From: CAJGBR01 sp045637425
GTDB lineage: Bacteria; Bacteroidota; Bacteroidia; Bacteroidales; Rikenellaceae
Length of the DNA stretch: 64,000 nt
Direction: 5' to 3'
Assembly: GCA_045637425.1 (NCBI GenBank)
Contig: JAZTZL010000010.1
Location: forward strand, 1-64,000
The notes under the pieces: generated by a model
What the model was told of the DNA's origin: nothing
The model's database searches: none
What the model saw: only the letters and a program-made list of their open reading frames with translations
Shown here: piece after piece, positions 52,355-60,780 of the stretch
Layout of the letters: every line of letters begins with the position of its first letter
How positions within the stretch are numbered: the stretch's first letter is position 1
Position numbers and translations under genes: made by a program

Positions 52355-53590
52355 ATGAAACAATTTGCACGTATATTTCTCATTATCTTCACATTGGGGA
52401 TATTTGAGGTTCAGGCTCAACAGCACCCAGAGAGTCGAATCAAATTGGTCTTTCGAGAAAAAAGTGTGGTAATCGATCCGACATTTGACAATAATGCTCA
52501 AAGAATCGAGGAAATCATTGCCCTTCTGGAAGAAATTAGAACCGATAGTACAGCTGAAGTTGTTGAAGTTCAGTTTTGTGGTTCGGCATCACCGGAAGAC
52601 AGTTATCAGTTGAATAAACAATTGGCGAGAGGCCGTTTACAAGCCCTTGAACGAATTGTACGAAGACAAATTTCAATCCCGGATAGCATCATTGTTAGAA
52701 ATGACTCATATATTCCTTGGCACGAATTGAAAGCTGCGGTAGAGGCTTCCGACATCAGCCACAAAGAAGAAATTCTGTCAATCATCGCAGAAAAACCACG
52801 TTTGGTTGCCTACCACAGAAAAGGTGAACAAGTGGATATCCGTGTGGAAAAATTGAAACAATTAGATGGAGGTCGTGTTTGGGAAAGAATGGATAGAGAA
52901 TTCTTCTCAAAACTTAGAAATGCATTCGCAATAATCCTCACTCGTAGAGTCAACCTGCCGAAAGTAGAAGGTACTCCTGAATTGGTAAATATCTACATCG
53001 AAGCACAAGAGAGTGAAATCGAATACCAAAAACCGTTTGAAATTGAAAAGGCTCCAGAAGAATGGATGCCGCACCTCTACATCAAAACCAATGGTTTGGC
53101 GTTGGCTATGGGTGTGAGCAACTTCGCAGTGGAACTTGACATTACTAAACATCTGTCTTTCACTCTGCCAATTTACTTCTCGGCGTGGAACTACTTCACA
53201 TCTGAGCTCAAGTTCAGAACATTCGCAGTTCAACCCGAAGTGAGATATTGGTTCTCTGAGAAAAATGACGGTTGGTTTACTGGTGCACACTTCGGATTCG
53301 CATACTACAACGTTGCGTGGTGTGGTGATTGGAGAATCCAAGACTATAGACGTGAGAGTCCTACAATGGGAGGTGGTTTAAGTGTTGGATATAGAAAACC
53401 ACTTGGAGCAAGCAAACGTTGGAAATTGGAATTCTCACTTGGCGGAGGCGTATACGATTTGCATTATGACAAATTCCATAACGAGTCAAATGGAGAACTT
53501 GCAAAATCAGGAAGAAAAACATTCATCGGTGTGGATAATGCAGCTGTAACGTTAGCATATATGTTTGATTTGAAGAAAGGAGGTAAATAA
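52355..53590 (+). CDS. DUF3575 outer-membrane protein
   Basis: 411 residues with a signal peptide (IFLIIFTLGIFEVQA). An N-terminal OmpA-like region (about 25-150; VQFCGSASPEDSYQLNKQLARGR) is followed by the DUF3575 beta-barrel-like domain (about 235-411; HLYIKTNGLALAMGVSNFAVEL, YFSAWNY, RYWF). DUF3575 genes often sit in Bacteroidales fimbria loci, as here between two pilin-like lipoproteins; an outer-membrane anchor or assembly role is inferred. The stop overlaps the next ATG (TAATG). Confidence 0.82.
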   Translation: MKQFARIFLIIFTLGIFEVQAQQHPESRIKLVFREKSVVIDPTFDNNAQRIEEIIALLEEIRTDSTAEVVEVQFCGSASPEDSYQLNKQLARGRLQALERIVRRQISIPDSIIVRNDSYIPWHELKAAVEASDISHKEEILSIIAEKPRLVAYHRKGEQVDIRVEKLKQLDGGRVWERMDREFFSKLRNAFAIILTRRVNLPKVEGTPELVNIYIEAQESEIEYQKPFEIEKAPEEWMPHLYIKTNGLALAMGVSNFAVELDITKHLSFTLPIYFSAWNYFTSELKFRTFAVQPEVRYWFSEKNDGWFTGAHFGFAYYNVAWCGDWRIQDYRRESPTMGGGLSVGYRKPLGASKRWKLEFSLGGGVYDLHYDKFHNESNGELAKSGRKTFIGVDNAAVTLAYMFDLKKGGK

Positions 53591-54678
53591 TGAAAACTTT
53601 ATTGAGAAAAATATTTCAAGTATTTGTTGTTGTAGCATTGATACTTTCTTCGGGCTGTAACGTACACGAATGGCCAGGTCCTCTGAAGTTTATTGACATT
53701 AAGTTGAAATTGAACTACAAGACCCCAATGACTGTTGTTGGCGAGAACTACGAAACTCGTGCAGAAGGCTTATTCCCCTCTGATAGGGATATGAGGTACA
53801 TTGTTCGAGCATACCCCATTTCAGAAAGTGGTGTAGTCTCAAAAGAGCACTCTTATGAACATATATTCGTAGACAAAGCATCTGATGGTTATGATTGTGA
53901 AGTCGTATTGAGTATCGCTCCTGGAAAATACAAACTAATGGTATGGTCGGATATCGTTCCCGTTGGTAGCACTGAAAATGAATACTATGATGCGAAGAAC
54001 TTTGGTAGTATTCTACTTAAAAATCACGTCGCAAATACAGACTATCGTGATGCATTCAGAGGTTGGAAAGAGGTGTATATTGAAACAATTTTAATCAGAC
54101 CTGAAGAACCTGAAGTATTTGAGATTGAAATGTTGAGACCTCTTGGAAAATTTGAATTGGTTTCTGATGACATTCTCGAATTCGTTGAGAGGGAAGAAAA
54201 GATTGCAAAATATCGCGTAACAGGTTCTAAGGGGGATTCAAAAGGAGACTCTAAGGTTGATATCGACGATTACAAAATCGAAATAGAATATTCAGGTTGG
54301 ATGCAGGACGAATACTCATTGTTCGAAGATGCCCACATTAATGCTCATAAATATAAGTTTGAATCTAAACTTATCAAGATTAATGAAAGAGAGGCTTCGT
54401 TAGGTTTCGACTACATCTTCGTAAACGAGGAACCGAACACAACTATCCGTATCATCATCTACGACAAGTTCGGAAACTTGGTATCAACATCAGAAGACAT
54501 TAAGGTGCCAATTGCAAGAAGTCAGCATACTATCTTGAGAGGTAAATTCTTAACGTCTAAAGCATCAGGAGGTGTATATATCAATCCTGAATTTACAGAC
54601 GACCACAATATCTTCTTCGGCATGGAACAGCCGGCTCCTGCTCCGGCTCCTACTCCAGCACCGGCAACTCAAGAATAA
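53590..54678 (+). CDS. FimB/Mfa2-like lipoprotein with Pro-Ala tail
   Basis: 362 residues. Signal peptide with lipobox (VALILSSGC), then two pilin-like beta domains: PGKYKLMVWSDIVPVGS, YYDAKNFGSILL, NTDYRDAFRGWKEV in the first and YIFVNEEPNTTIRI, GNLVSTSEDIKVPI in the second. These are typical of the Mfa2/DUF6562 side of Bacteroidales fimbria loci, often the anchor subunit. A charged repeat GSKGDSKGDSK (near 214-224) and a C-terminal PAPAPAPTPAPA tail are unusual. Translationally coupled to the DUF3575 gene. Followed by a strong terminator. Confidence 0.75.
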   Translation: MKTLLRKIFQVFVVVALILSSGCNVHEWPGPLKFIDIKLKLNYKTPMTVVGENYETRAEGLFPSDRDMRYIVRAYPISESGVVSKEHSYEHIFVDKASDGYDCEVVLSIAPGKYKLMVWSDIVPVGSTENEYYDAKNFGSILLKNHVANTDYRDAFRGWKEVYIETILIRPEEPEVFEIEMLRPLGKFELVSDDILEFVEREEKIAKYRVTGSKGDSKGDSKVDIDDYKIEIEYSGWMQDEYSLFEDAHINAHKYKFESKLIKINEREASLGFDYIFVNEEPNTTIRIIIYDKFGNLVSTSEDIKVPIARSQHTILRGKFLTSKASGGVYINPEFTDDHNIFFGMEQPAPAPAPTPAPATQE

Positions 54679-54747
54679 GGTGATGACTATGGTTATTAAC
54701 TTGATGAGTGTGATTGTTGATTAACTTTATCAAGTAAAATATCAAAT

Positions 54748-54783
54748 AAAGAAGTGCGATCGGATTTCCAATCGCACTTCTTT
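54748..54783 (+). terminator. Terminator of the fimbria-like operon
   Basis: Perfect 13-bp stem AAAGAAGTGCGAT / ATCGCACTTCTTT with a 10-nt loop, then ATT. Confidence 0.9.
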
Positions 54784-54793
54784 ATTCCGAAAA

Positions 54794-54826
54794 AATAAGC
54801 GCTACCACTTTTCGGTAGCGCTTATT
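54794..54826 (-). terminator. Terminator of folB
   Basis: Perfect 13-bp stem AATAAGCGCTACC / GGTAGCGCTTATT, 7-nt loop, directly after the folB stop; TTTTTCGG follows on the minus strand. Confidence 0.92.
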
Positions 54827-55186
54827 CTATATCGACATCGTAACACTTACTCTAGTGAGCGGCCCTCCAAGCGGAGGCGCTAATTTCGATACCTTAACCG
54901 TAGCCGACTTTAATTGCTCAGGGAAGTTGCTCTTGAGCGACTCCAAAATGCGACGAGCTACGTTTTCCAGAATGCGCGACGGCTGAGCCATCTGTTCTGC
55001 CACTAACTCATAGATTGTCAAATAATTAACAGTCTTAGTAATATCATCTTCTGTAGCTGCCGTTCCAACGTCTACCATCATCTCAAGCCAAACAAGAAAT
55101 CGATTGCCAACTTTCTGTTCGAGATCATAACACCCGTGAGCCGAGTAAAACTCCATCTCCTCTAGTTCGATTTTAACAAGTTCCAT
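54827..55186 (-). CDS. folB: Dihydroneopterin aldolase
   Basis: 119 residues. Folate pathway: cleaves 7,8-dihydroneopterin to 6-hydroxymethyl-dihydropterin. ELEEMEFYSAHGCYDLEQKVG carries the conserved substrate residues (Glu of the FYSxHG-type motif), TVNYLTIYELVAEQM and the basic KVSKLAPPLGG end complete the tunnelling fold. Monocistronic with its own promoter and terminator. Confidence 0.95.
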   Translation of the reverse strand: MELVKIELEEMEFYSAHGCYDLEQKVGNRFLVWLEMMVDVGTAATEDDITKTVNYLTIYELVAEQMAQPSRILENVARRILESLKSNFPEQLKSATVKVSKLAPPLGGPLTRVSVTMSI

Positions 55187-55205
55187 CTTTAATCATATTT
55201 TACTG

Positions 55206-55237
55206 CAAATATATACAATGCCGCTCTTAAATACAAA
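55206..55237 (-). promoter_or_regulatory. Promoter of folB
   Basis: On the minus strand TTTG (55234-55237), 20-nt spacer, TATATTTG (55206-55213), 19 nt before the ATG. Confidence 0.82.
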
Positions 55238-55310
55238 TTTTTGAATTACGGCACAAAATTTGTCCATCTGTTATTCAAAACTTTGAAGTTGAATAACCTT
55301 ATTAAATTTT

Positions 55311-56555
55311 ATGAAAAAAATTACATTAACACTTGCTGCAATCGCATCTACACTCACGATTTCGGCACAGGTTGCGAACACGGCTCAATCGCACCAAACA
55401 TTCGAAGACAAACTTATGCAGAACATCGACCATCGATTCAGCGAACCTTCGACTCCGAGATTCATCTTCGTAGACCGACAAATGAAATATGCACTCGGTA
55501 TGGGTGGTAGCGTGAGACTCACCTCATCATTCGGATTCGGTAAAATTATACCACAGACTCCGGCATATAGTTTCATTCCGGCACAAATCAGAACAGGTGA
55601 TATTCCGTTGGCTAAATCACAATATCTGATGTCGGCAAATACATCGCAGATTTTCTTCAAACTCGTAGGTCATAACCCTATTTTGAAAGATTTTACAACA
55701 TTTGTTTCGATGAATTTCACAGGTGGCGAGTCGGGCAAGGAGCCACAACTCAGACAAGCATACGTTACCTTCCGAGGCATCACTGCTGGTCGCGCGTGGA
55801 GCGCATTCAACGACCTTGCTGCAGTGCCGCCAACCATCGACTTCCAAGGTCCCAATGGCGCATCAGAACTGTTGAACTACCAGATTCGCTACACGCTCGA
55901 TTTGGGTCACCGCTGGAGATTGGCTGCGTCTGCCGAAATGCCATCAATTTCCGCTACTTATGGCGAGTATAACACCGAACTCGACCAAAGTATCCCCGAC
56001 TTCATTATCTATGGTCAATACCAATGGAACAATGGCAAAAACCACATTCGATTGTCAGGATTGATTCGCAATATGAACTACCACGACGATGAAGCCGATA
56101 AAAACCGAATCAACACAGGCTGGGCCGCACAACTCAGCGGATTAGCAAATATCACTCCGTCACTCACTGCATTCTGGCAAGCAACCTACGGCGAAGGTTT
56201 CGGTTCTTACATCAATGACCTGAGTATGCTTGACCTGGATATGGTACCGAATAATAACACGCAGGGCAAAATGCAATCACTCGAGGCGTGGGCAGGCTAC
56301 GCAGGGCTGAAGATGGAATTCTCGCCCAGAGTCTTCTGCTCGGTAACATACAGCCAGGCTAAGGTCTATTCAAAAGATAGTTTCTTCATAGAAAATATGT
56401 ATAAAACAGGGCAATACATAGCAGGTAACGTATTCTGGAATCTGACCGAAAACTGCCATATCGGCGCAGAATATCTGCTGGGTAAACGCACAAATATGAA
56501 TAACGAAGACCGTAGCGCAAACCGAGTAAATCTGTTAGTTCAATATAATTTCTAA
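55311..56555 (+). CDS. DcaP-like trimeric outer-membrane porin
   Basis: 414 residues with a signal peptide (KKITLTLAAIASTLTISAQ). A roughly 35-residue helical stretch after cleavage (SHQTFEDKLMQNIDHRFS) may be the coiled coil or plug seen in DcaP-type porins; then a 16-strand-like barrel (SVRLTSSFGFGKI, LRQAYVTFRGITAGRAWSAFNDLAAVPPT), ending in aromatic FN at VNLLVQYNF, the normal barrel-terminal signal. DcaP porins pass dicarboxylates or similar anions; specificity unknown here. Monocistronic. Confidence 0.85.
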   Translation: MKKITLTLAAIASTLTISAQVANTAQSHQTFEDKLMQNIDHRFSEPSTPRFIFVDRQMKYALGMGGSVRLTSSFGFGKIIPQTPAYSFIPAQIRTGDIPLAKSQYLMSANTSQIFFKLVGHNPILKDFTTFVSMNFTGGESGKEPQLRQAYVTFRGITAGRAWSAFNDLAAVPPTIDFQGPNGASELLNYQIRYTLDLGHRWRLAASAEMPSISATYGEYNTELDQSIPDFIIYGQYQWNNGKNHIRLSGLIRNMNYHDDEADKNRINTGWAAQLSGLANITPSLTAFWQATYGEGFGSYINDLSMLDLDMVPNNNTQGKMQSLEAWAGYAGLKMEFSPRVFCSVTYSQAKVYSKDSFFIENMYKTGQYIAGNVFWNLTENCHIGAEYLLGKRTNMNNEDRSANRVNLLVQYNF

Positions 56556-56579
56556 TCCCTATTCATTCCTTCTACTGCG

Positions 56580-56615
56580 TCGGAGAGAACTAAAATTCAA
56601 AAAAGGTCTCTCCGA
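56580..56615 (+). terminator. Terminator of the porin gene
   Basis: TCGGAGAGA (56580-56588) pairs with TCTCTCCGA (56607-56615) and a T-run follows. Confidence 0.88.
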
Positions 56616-56667
56616 TTTTTTATCTGAAAATTTTCGATTGAGGCGTTCAAATTTGAAGAAAAATTTG

Positions 56668-56675
56668 TATATTTG
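56668..56675 (+). promoter_or_regulatory. -7 element of the rubrerythrin gene
   Basis: TATATTTG 34 nt before the ATG at 56710; no clear -33 at the expected distance. Confidence 0.45.
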
Positions 56676-56709
56676 TAATCAATATAAACCCTAAAAAAAA
56701 TCGAAAATT

Positions 56710-57372
56710 ATGAAGAAATATCGTTGTACTGTATGTGGTTATATCCACGAAGGTGAACTCACAGCAGACTTTGTATGCCCGAAATGCAAAAAACCTGCAT
56801 CATTCTTTGAAGAAGTAGTTGAAGAAAAAGCAGCAGGAAATCCTTATGCAGGCACCAAAACTGAAAAGAACCTGATGGACGCTTTCGCAGGAGAAAGCCA
56901 AGCTCGCAATAAATATACCTATTTTGCAGAAGTTGCTCGTCGTGAAGGTTACGAACAACTGGCTGAGATTTTCTTGCAGACTGCTCGCAACGAACAAGAA
57001 CACGCTCGTCTGTGGTTCGAGGCACTGAACGGTATCGGCAATACTGCAGAAAACTTATTGCACGCAGCTGAAGGTGAAAACTACGAATGGACAGATATGT
57101 ATGACCGCTTTGCTAAAGATGCAGAAGAAGAAGGTTTCGCTGAATTGGCAGAACGTTTCCGCCGTGTTGCTGCAATCGAAAAACAACACGAAGAACGCTA
57201 CCGCAAACTGCTCAACAACGTCGAAATGAAACAAGTTTTCGAAAAAGGCGAACAAGTTATGTGGGAATGCCGCGTATGTGGACACATAGTAGTTGGTAAC
57301 AAGGCTCCGGAAGTTTGCCCAGTATGCAAATACTCTCAAAGCTACTTCGAAGTAAGAAAAGAAAATTATTAG
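56710..57372 (+). CDS. Rubrerythrin with rubredoxin-like domains at both ends
   Basis: 220 residues. An N-terminal rubredoxin-like site (CTVCGYIHEG...CPKC, about 6-26), a four-helix diiron ferritin-like domain (about 48-180; FAGESQARNKYTYFAE, ARNEQEHARLWFE, IEKQHEERYRKLL) with the ExxH-type ligands, and a C-terminal rubredoxin site (CRVCGHIV...CPVC, about 186-206). Rubrerythrins reduce hydrogen peroxide in anaerobes. Having both terminal iron sites is less common than one. A ferritin gene lies 52 nt downstream. Confidence 0.93.
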   Translation: MKKYRCTVCGYIHEGELTADFVCPKCKKPASFFEEVVEEKAAGNPYAGTKTEKNLMDAFAGESQARNKYTYFAEVARREGYEQLAEIFLQTARNEQEHARLWFEALNGIGNTAENLLHAAEGENYEWTDMYDRFAKDAEEEGFAELAERFRRVAAIEKQHEERYRKLLNNVEMKQVFEKGEQVMWECRVCGHIVVGNKAPEVCPVCKYSQSYFEVRKENY

Positions 57373-57424
57373 TATTTATACTCCAATAATTGTTTTCACG
57401 TTATTTAATTAAAAATTTAGAGCT

Positions 57425-57949
57425 ATGTTAAGTCAGAAATTGCAAGATGCTATCAATGCACAAATCAACGCCGAATTGTGGTCGGCATACCTCTACCTGG
57501 CGATGTCTATGGACGCTGAAGCTAAGGGTTACAAAGGCGTAGCAAACTGGTTTTTCGTTCAGTTCCAAGAAGAACAAGACCACGCTCGCATCTTTATGAA
57601 CTATCTGAATTCACGCGACGTTAAGGTTGAACTCAAACCTATCGAAGCTGTAGATACAACTTGGAATTCTGTTCTGGATATGTACAAACAGACTCTCGAA
57701 CACGAAAAACGAGTTACTGCAATGATTAACAACATCGCTGCTATCGCAAGAGAAGATAACGACTTCGCATCTATAAACCGTATGGTTTGGTTCATTGACG
57801 AACAGGTGGAAGAAGAGGAATCGGCTCGAGATATGATTACTGCACTTGAGGCTGTCGAAGGCAATAAGTACGGTATGTATATGTTAGATAAAGAATTGGC
57901 GACAAGAACTTACGCTGCGCCATCTCCGCTGACAACTACTGAAGAATAA
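57425..57949 (+). CDS. ftnA: Bacterial ferritin
   Basis: 174 residues, normal FtnA length. Iron storage as a 24-mer with ferroxidase activity. Ferroxidase ligands lie in INAELWSAYLYLAMS (Glu), EEQDHARIFMNYL (Glu, His) and WFIDEQVEEE (Gln/Glu). It follows rubrerythrin, so peroxide removal and iron storage are probably co-expressed under oxidative stress. Confidence 0.96.
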   Translation: MLSQKLQDAINAQINAELWSAYLYLAMSMDAEAKGYKGVANWFFVQFQEEQDHARIFMNYLNSRDVKVELKPIEAVDTTWNSVLDMYKQTLEHEKRVTAMINNIAAIAREDNDFASINRMVWFIDEQVEEEESARDMITALEAVEGNKYGMYMLDKELATRTYAAPSPLTTTEE

Positions 57950-57973
57950 TTATTAATGTTCAATTTTGAAATG

Positions 57974-58004
57974 AGGGGAATGCTCTATTGAGGAGCAATC
58001 CCCT
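57974..58004 (+). terminator. Terminator of ferritin
   Basis: AGGGGA-A-TGCTC pairs with GAGCA-A-TCCCCT (one A-A mismatch), loop TATTGAG, then TTTTTTA. The convergent ACP gene ends 7 nt further on. Confidence 0.88.
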
Positions 58005-58010
58005 TTTTTA

Positions 58011-58229
58011 TTACTCCATAAAGTTTACGACATCTGCTACGGTAACAAACGAGCGAATGTCCGCACCGGTCAGTTTCTTGCCGAATTCGTCATCAAACAA
58101 CACAATCAACGCCAACTTCGACATCGAATCATATTGGTCAATATCGGCCAATTTAGTATCTTCTGCGAGCGTTCCAGGCTCGATGTCAAGCATCTCCTCA
58201 AAGAGTCGAATTTTATCTGTACGATTCAT
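58011..58229 (-). CDS. Acyl carrier protein, second of a tandem pair
   Basis: 72 residues, acidic four-helix carrier fold. The phosphopantetheine Ser is S35 in DQYDSMSKLAL; helix III follows (FVTVADVVNFM). It differs clearly from the other carrier in the operon (about DSM rather than DSF), so the two are not a recent duplication. It is the last gene of an eight-gene minus-strand operon, 3 nt after the first carrier. Distinct from the housekeeping fatty-acid ACP, which is not in this window. Confidence 0.87.
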   Translation of the reverse strand: MNRTDKIRLFEEMLDIEPGTLAEDTKLADIDQYDSMSKLALIVLFDDEFGKKLTGADIRSFVTVADVVNFME

Positions 58230-58232
58230 ATT

Positions 58233-58463
58233 CTATTGTGCATTTTTTAGTTTCGTAATCAAATCCCATATAGACTGCGCCGAATTGAAATTTTCAGGGT
58301 CGAGTTCCGAGATGCGAATCTGCACCCCGAACGCGTCGTCTAATTCGGAGATTATCGATGCAATGTCGAACGAATCCAACACACCATCATCAACCAGCGC
58401 ACTCTCACAAGCAAAATCGACATCTGGTCTGATTGTCTTCAAAATTTCCAGTAATTTATCCAT
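58233..58463 (-). CDS. Acyl carrier protein, first of a tandem pair (DltC-like)
   Basis: 76 residues. S31 in GVLDSFDIASII is the phosphopantetheine site; VLDSFDI resembles the D-alanyl carrier DltC, which fits the DltA-like adenylating enzyme two genes upstream. It may be the carrier loaded by that enzyme, while the other carrier serves the KASIII. 3 nt after the GNAT gene. Confidence 0.88.
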   Translation of the reverse strand: MDKLLEILKTIRPDVDFACESALVDDGVLDSFDIASIISELDDAFGVQIRISELDPENFNSAQSIWDLITKLKNAQ

Positions 58464-58466
58464 AGT

Positions 58467-59267
58467 TCATAATTTTAACATCGAAAATGAATATTTATTA
58501 GTCGAGCCAAATCCCATTTTTTTGTAGAGATTCTGCGCCGATGAGTTATCCTGTCGCACCCAAAGCGAGTAGCGCGAATTAACGTTGCGGCAGACGCGAA
58601 CAAACTCCGACACCAACTGTCGAGCAATCCCCTGCCCTCGTAATTCGGGCTCCACGACGATGTGTGCCAAAACATTCTTGCCCGACTGCGTATCATAGTG
58701 CAGCGCTGCACGAGGCTCGCCACCTACCAATGCAATCAAAATCACACCCTTCGCCAGCAATGATTCACACTCTGCAACTTCAATATAGTCGCCCGTATAT
58801 GGGTCGAATGTTGAATTGAACAGATTTACTGCATACTCAACCTCTCCCAACGATGATGCAGGGCGCACATCGCAACCACAATCCTCTGAATAAAGTTCAA
58901 TATCATCATACTTAGCCTCGTACAATACTCTCGAAATATGAGGCGACCAACCGCTACGCTGCCAATAATCAGACTCTGCGAGTGGGAATCCACCTGCACG
59001 ATGGACAATCTCCAGCACAAAAGTACCGTCTGCAAGCAGCAATGGTTCGCTCAAGTCATTCAGATAGTAATATACCCGCTGACAACGAGCCTGCTCAACC
59101 AGCAATGCCAAATTATTCTCAGTACAGCAATACGACAACCTACCAGACTGCACAATGCGTTCTACTTGCGTGCGCATCATATAGTTGTTTGTCAGTGACT
59201 TTGGCCGACAATACACCTCCAGCAATCTGTTCAATTCCGCAAAATCTGCTATCCTATTGGCACTCAT
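58467..59267 (-). CDS. GNAT-family N-acyltransferase, two-part
   Basis: 266 residues. The first 135 residues form an uncharacterised N-terminal part; the C-terminal GNAT domain (about 135-266) has the acyl-CoA loop RGQGIA at 210-215 (VVEPELRGQGIARQLV) and the end SAQNLYKKMGF. It could acylate an amino group on the operon product, using CoA or carrier-bound donor. It overlaps the adenylation gene by 14 nt, indicating tight co-translation. Confidence 0.85.
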   Translation of the reverse strand: MSANRIADFAELNRLLEVYCRPKSLTNNYMMRTQVERIVQSGRLSYCCTENNLALLVEQARCQRVYYYLNDLSEPLLLADGTFVLEIVHRAGGFPLAESDYWQRSGWSPHISRVLYEAKYDDIELYSEDCGCDVRPASSLGEVEYAVNLFNSTFDPYTGDYIEVAECESLLAKGVILIALVGGEPRAALHYDTQSGKNVLAHIVVEPELRGQGIARQLVSEFVRVCRNVNSRYSLWVRQDNSSAQNLYKKMGFGSTNKYSFSMLKL

Positions 59268-60780
59268 AAATTCGTTTCAATTCCACTCTGTCAATCTTTC
59301 CGTTTCGGTTATAGGGCATCTGTCCGAGCAAATCAACCCTACTCGGAACCATATATTTTGGCAACTGCTCACGAATAACTGCCACCACATCTATCGGCTG
59401 AGAATCAACCGTTGTATAATACAGCACAATCTGTCCACGCTGCGAATCGTAAATGCACGCAGCACTCGTTACCCTCTCAATAGAGCAGGCAACAGCCTCA
59501 ATTTCCCCCAATTCGATGCGGTATCCCTGATGTTTTATCTGGTTATCTCGACGAGATACGAATTCGAGTTCACCGCGAGAATTACACCGAACAAGGTCTC
59601 CCGTACGGTAAACCCTGTCACAATATAGATTATGCAGAGGATTCTGAACAAATACTTCATCGCTATACGATTGGTTGTTGAAGTACCCCAAAGCTACTCC
59701 CGTTCCCCTCACATAGAGTTCGCCAATCTCACCCTGTTCTGCGAGTTGCCCACTATCATTGAGCACAAACACCTGCTTATTCCGACAAGCCGTTCCTATC
59801 GGTATAAATTGGTCATCTTCGAACTCGCTATCAACTACATAGTATGTGCAATCAACCGTGATTTCCGTAGGACCATACAAGTTTACAAACTGCACATCAG
59901 GCAAATTTTCTCGCCAAACCCGAAGATATTTCGCACACATTGGCTCGCCCGCAAAAAATACCTTTTTCAAATAGCGAGGAATCTGCTGTTCAAATATATT
60001 GCTATTCCCGACCATCACTACAGCAGAAGTTGCCCACAACACTACGCTTATTCTATTATCATTCAGATAGTTAATCAGCAATTTCGGAAATATAAAAAAT
60101 TTATTGGGAACTATGTGCAGTTCGGCTCCCGTACGCATCGAAATGTATATATCCTTAACCGACGCATCAAAATAGAAAGGAGTCTGGTTAGCAATATTAT
60201 CGCTCGCCGAAAAGCCAAAAGTTTCGACAAGCCAGTTTGTTAAGTCCATTACTCCTCGATGAGAAACGACTACGCCCTTGGGTATTCCCGTAGAACCGCT
60301 GGTAAAGATTACATACAACGGATCGCAATCAATCATCTGGAGTTCAATCTGCGCTAGTTCAGTCACATTAACTTCGTGCGCAACTATTTCGGCATAGTCT
60401 AATCTGGCTCCAGCAAACCCTATCTCGTCGAGCAGATTTAGGTGCTGCGGAGTAATCGAAACGGCAGCAATCGGATTGAGTTGCTCAACAATCGACCTCA
60501 ACCGAGAAGCAGGCATAGACGAATCAATCGGCACATAAAAATTACCACTTGCGACTACGCCCATAAATGCAACAATGCTCTCCAGCCGTCGCTCGACAAA
60601 GACAATAACAGGCTGTCGCACAATACCAAGCGACTCAGCTATGGCACTGCCGATACTTTGCGCTGCGCAGTACCACTGCGCGAAAGTCAAACTACTGCGT
60701 TCGTCTACAAGCGCACGCTTATCAGCAGACCTCTCTGCCGTAGCTCGTAACCAACTTATGACGTTTGTTTGCATAATCAT
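59254..60780 (-). CDS. DltA-like amino acid/acyl adenylating enzyme
   Basis: 508 residues, stand-alone adenylation domain of the ANL superfamily without fused carrier. Core motifs: FTSGSTGIPKG (159-169), FDAS (204-207), YGPTE (302-306), YRTGD (391-395) and C-terminal NRNGKIDR with catalytic K495. Similarity to D-alanine:carrier ligase DltA is strong, but no DltB membrane transferase is in view. It presumably activates an amino or carboxylic acid and loads it onto the neighbouring carrier. The specificity pocket begins with FDASVKD; the Asp of amino-acid-activating domains (D205) is present, favouring an amino acid. ATGA overlap with the KASIII gene. Confidence 0.9.
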   Translation of the reverse strand: MIMQTNVISWLRATAERSADKRALVDERSSLTFAQWYCAAQSIGSAIAESLGIVRQPVIVFVERRLESIVAFMGVVASGNFYVPIDSSMPASRLRSIVEQLNPIAAVSITPQHLNLLDEIGFAGARLDYAEIVAHEVNVTELAQIELQMIDCDPLYVIFTSGSTGIPKGVVVSHRGVMDLTNWLVETFGFSASDNIANQTPFYFDASVKDIYISMRTGAELHIVPNKFFIFPKLLINYLNDNRISVVLWATSAVVMVGNSNIFEQQIPRYLKKVFFAGEPMCAKYLRVWRENLPDVQFVNLYGPTEITVDCTYYVVDSEFEDDQFIPIGTACRNKQVFVLNDSGQLAEQGEIGELYVRGTGVALGYFNNQSYSDEVFVQNPLHNLYCDRVYRTGDLVRCNSRGELEFVSRRDNQIKHQGYRIELGEIEAVACSIERVTSAACIYDSQRGQIVLYYTTVDSQPIDVVAVIREQLPKYMVPSRVDLLGQMPYNRNGKIDRVELKRIYECQ

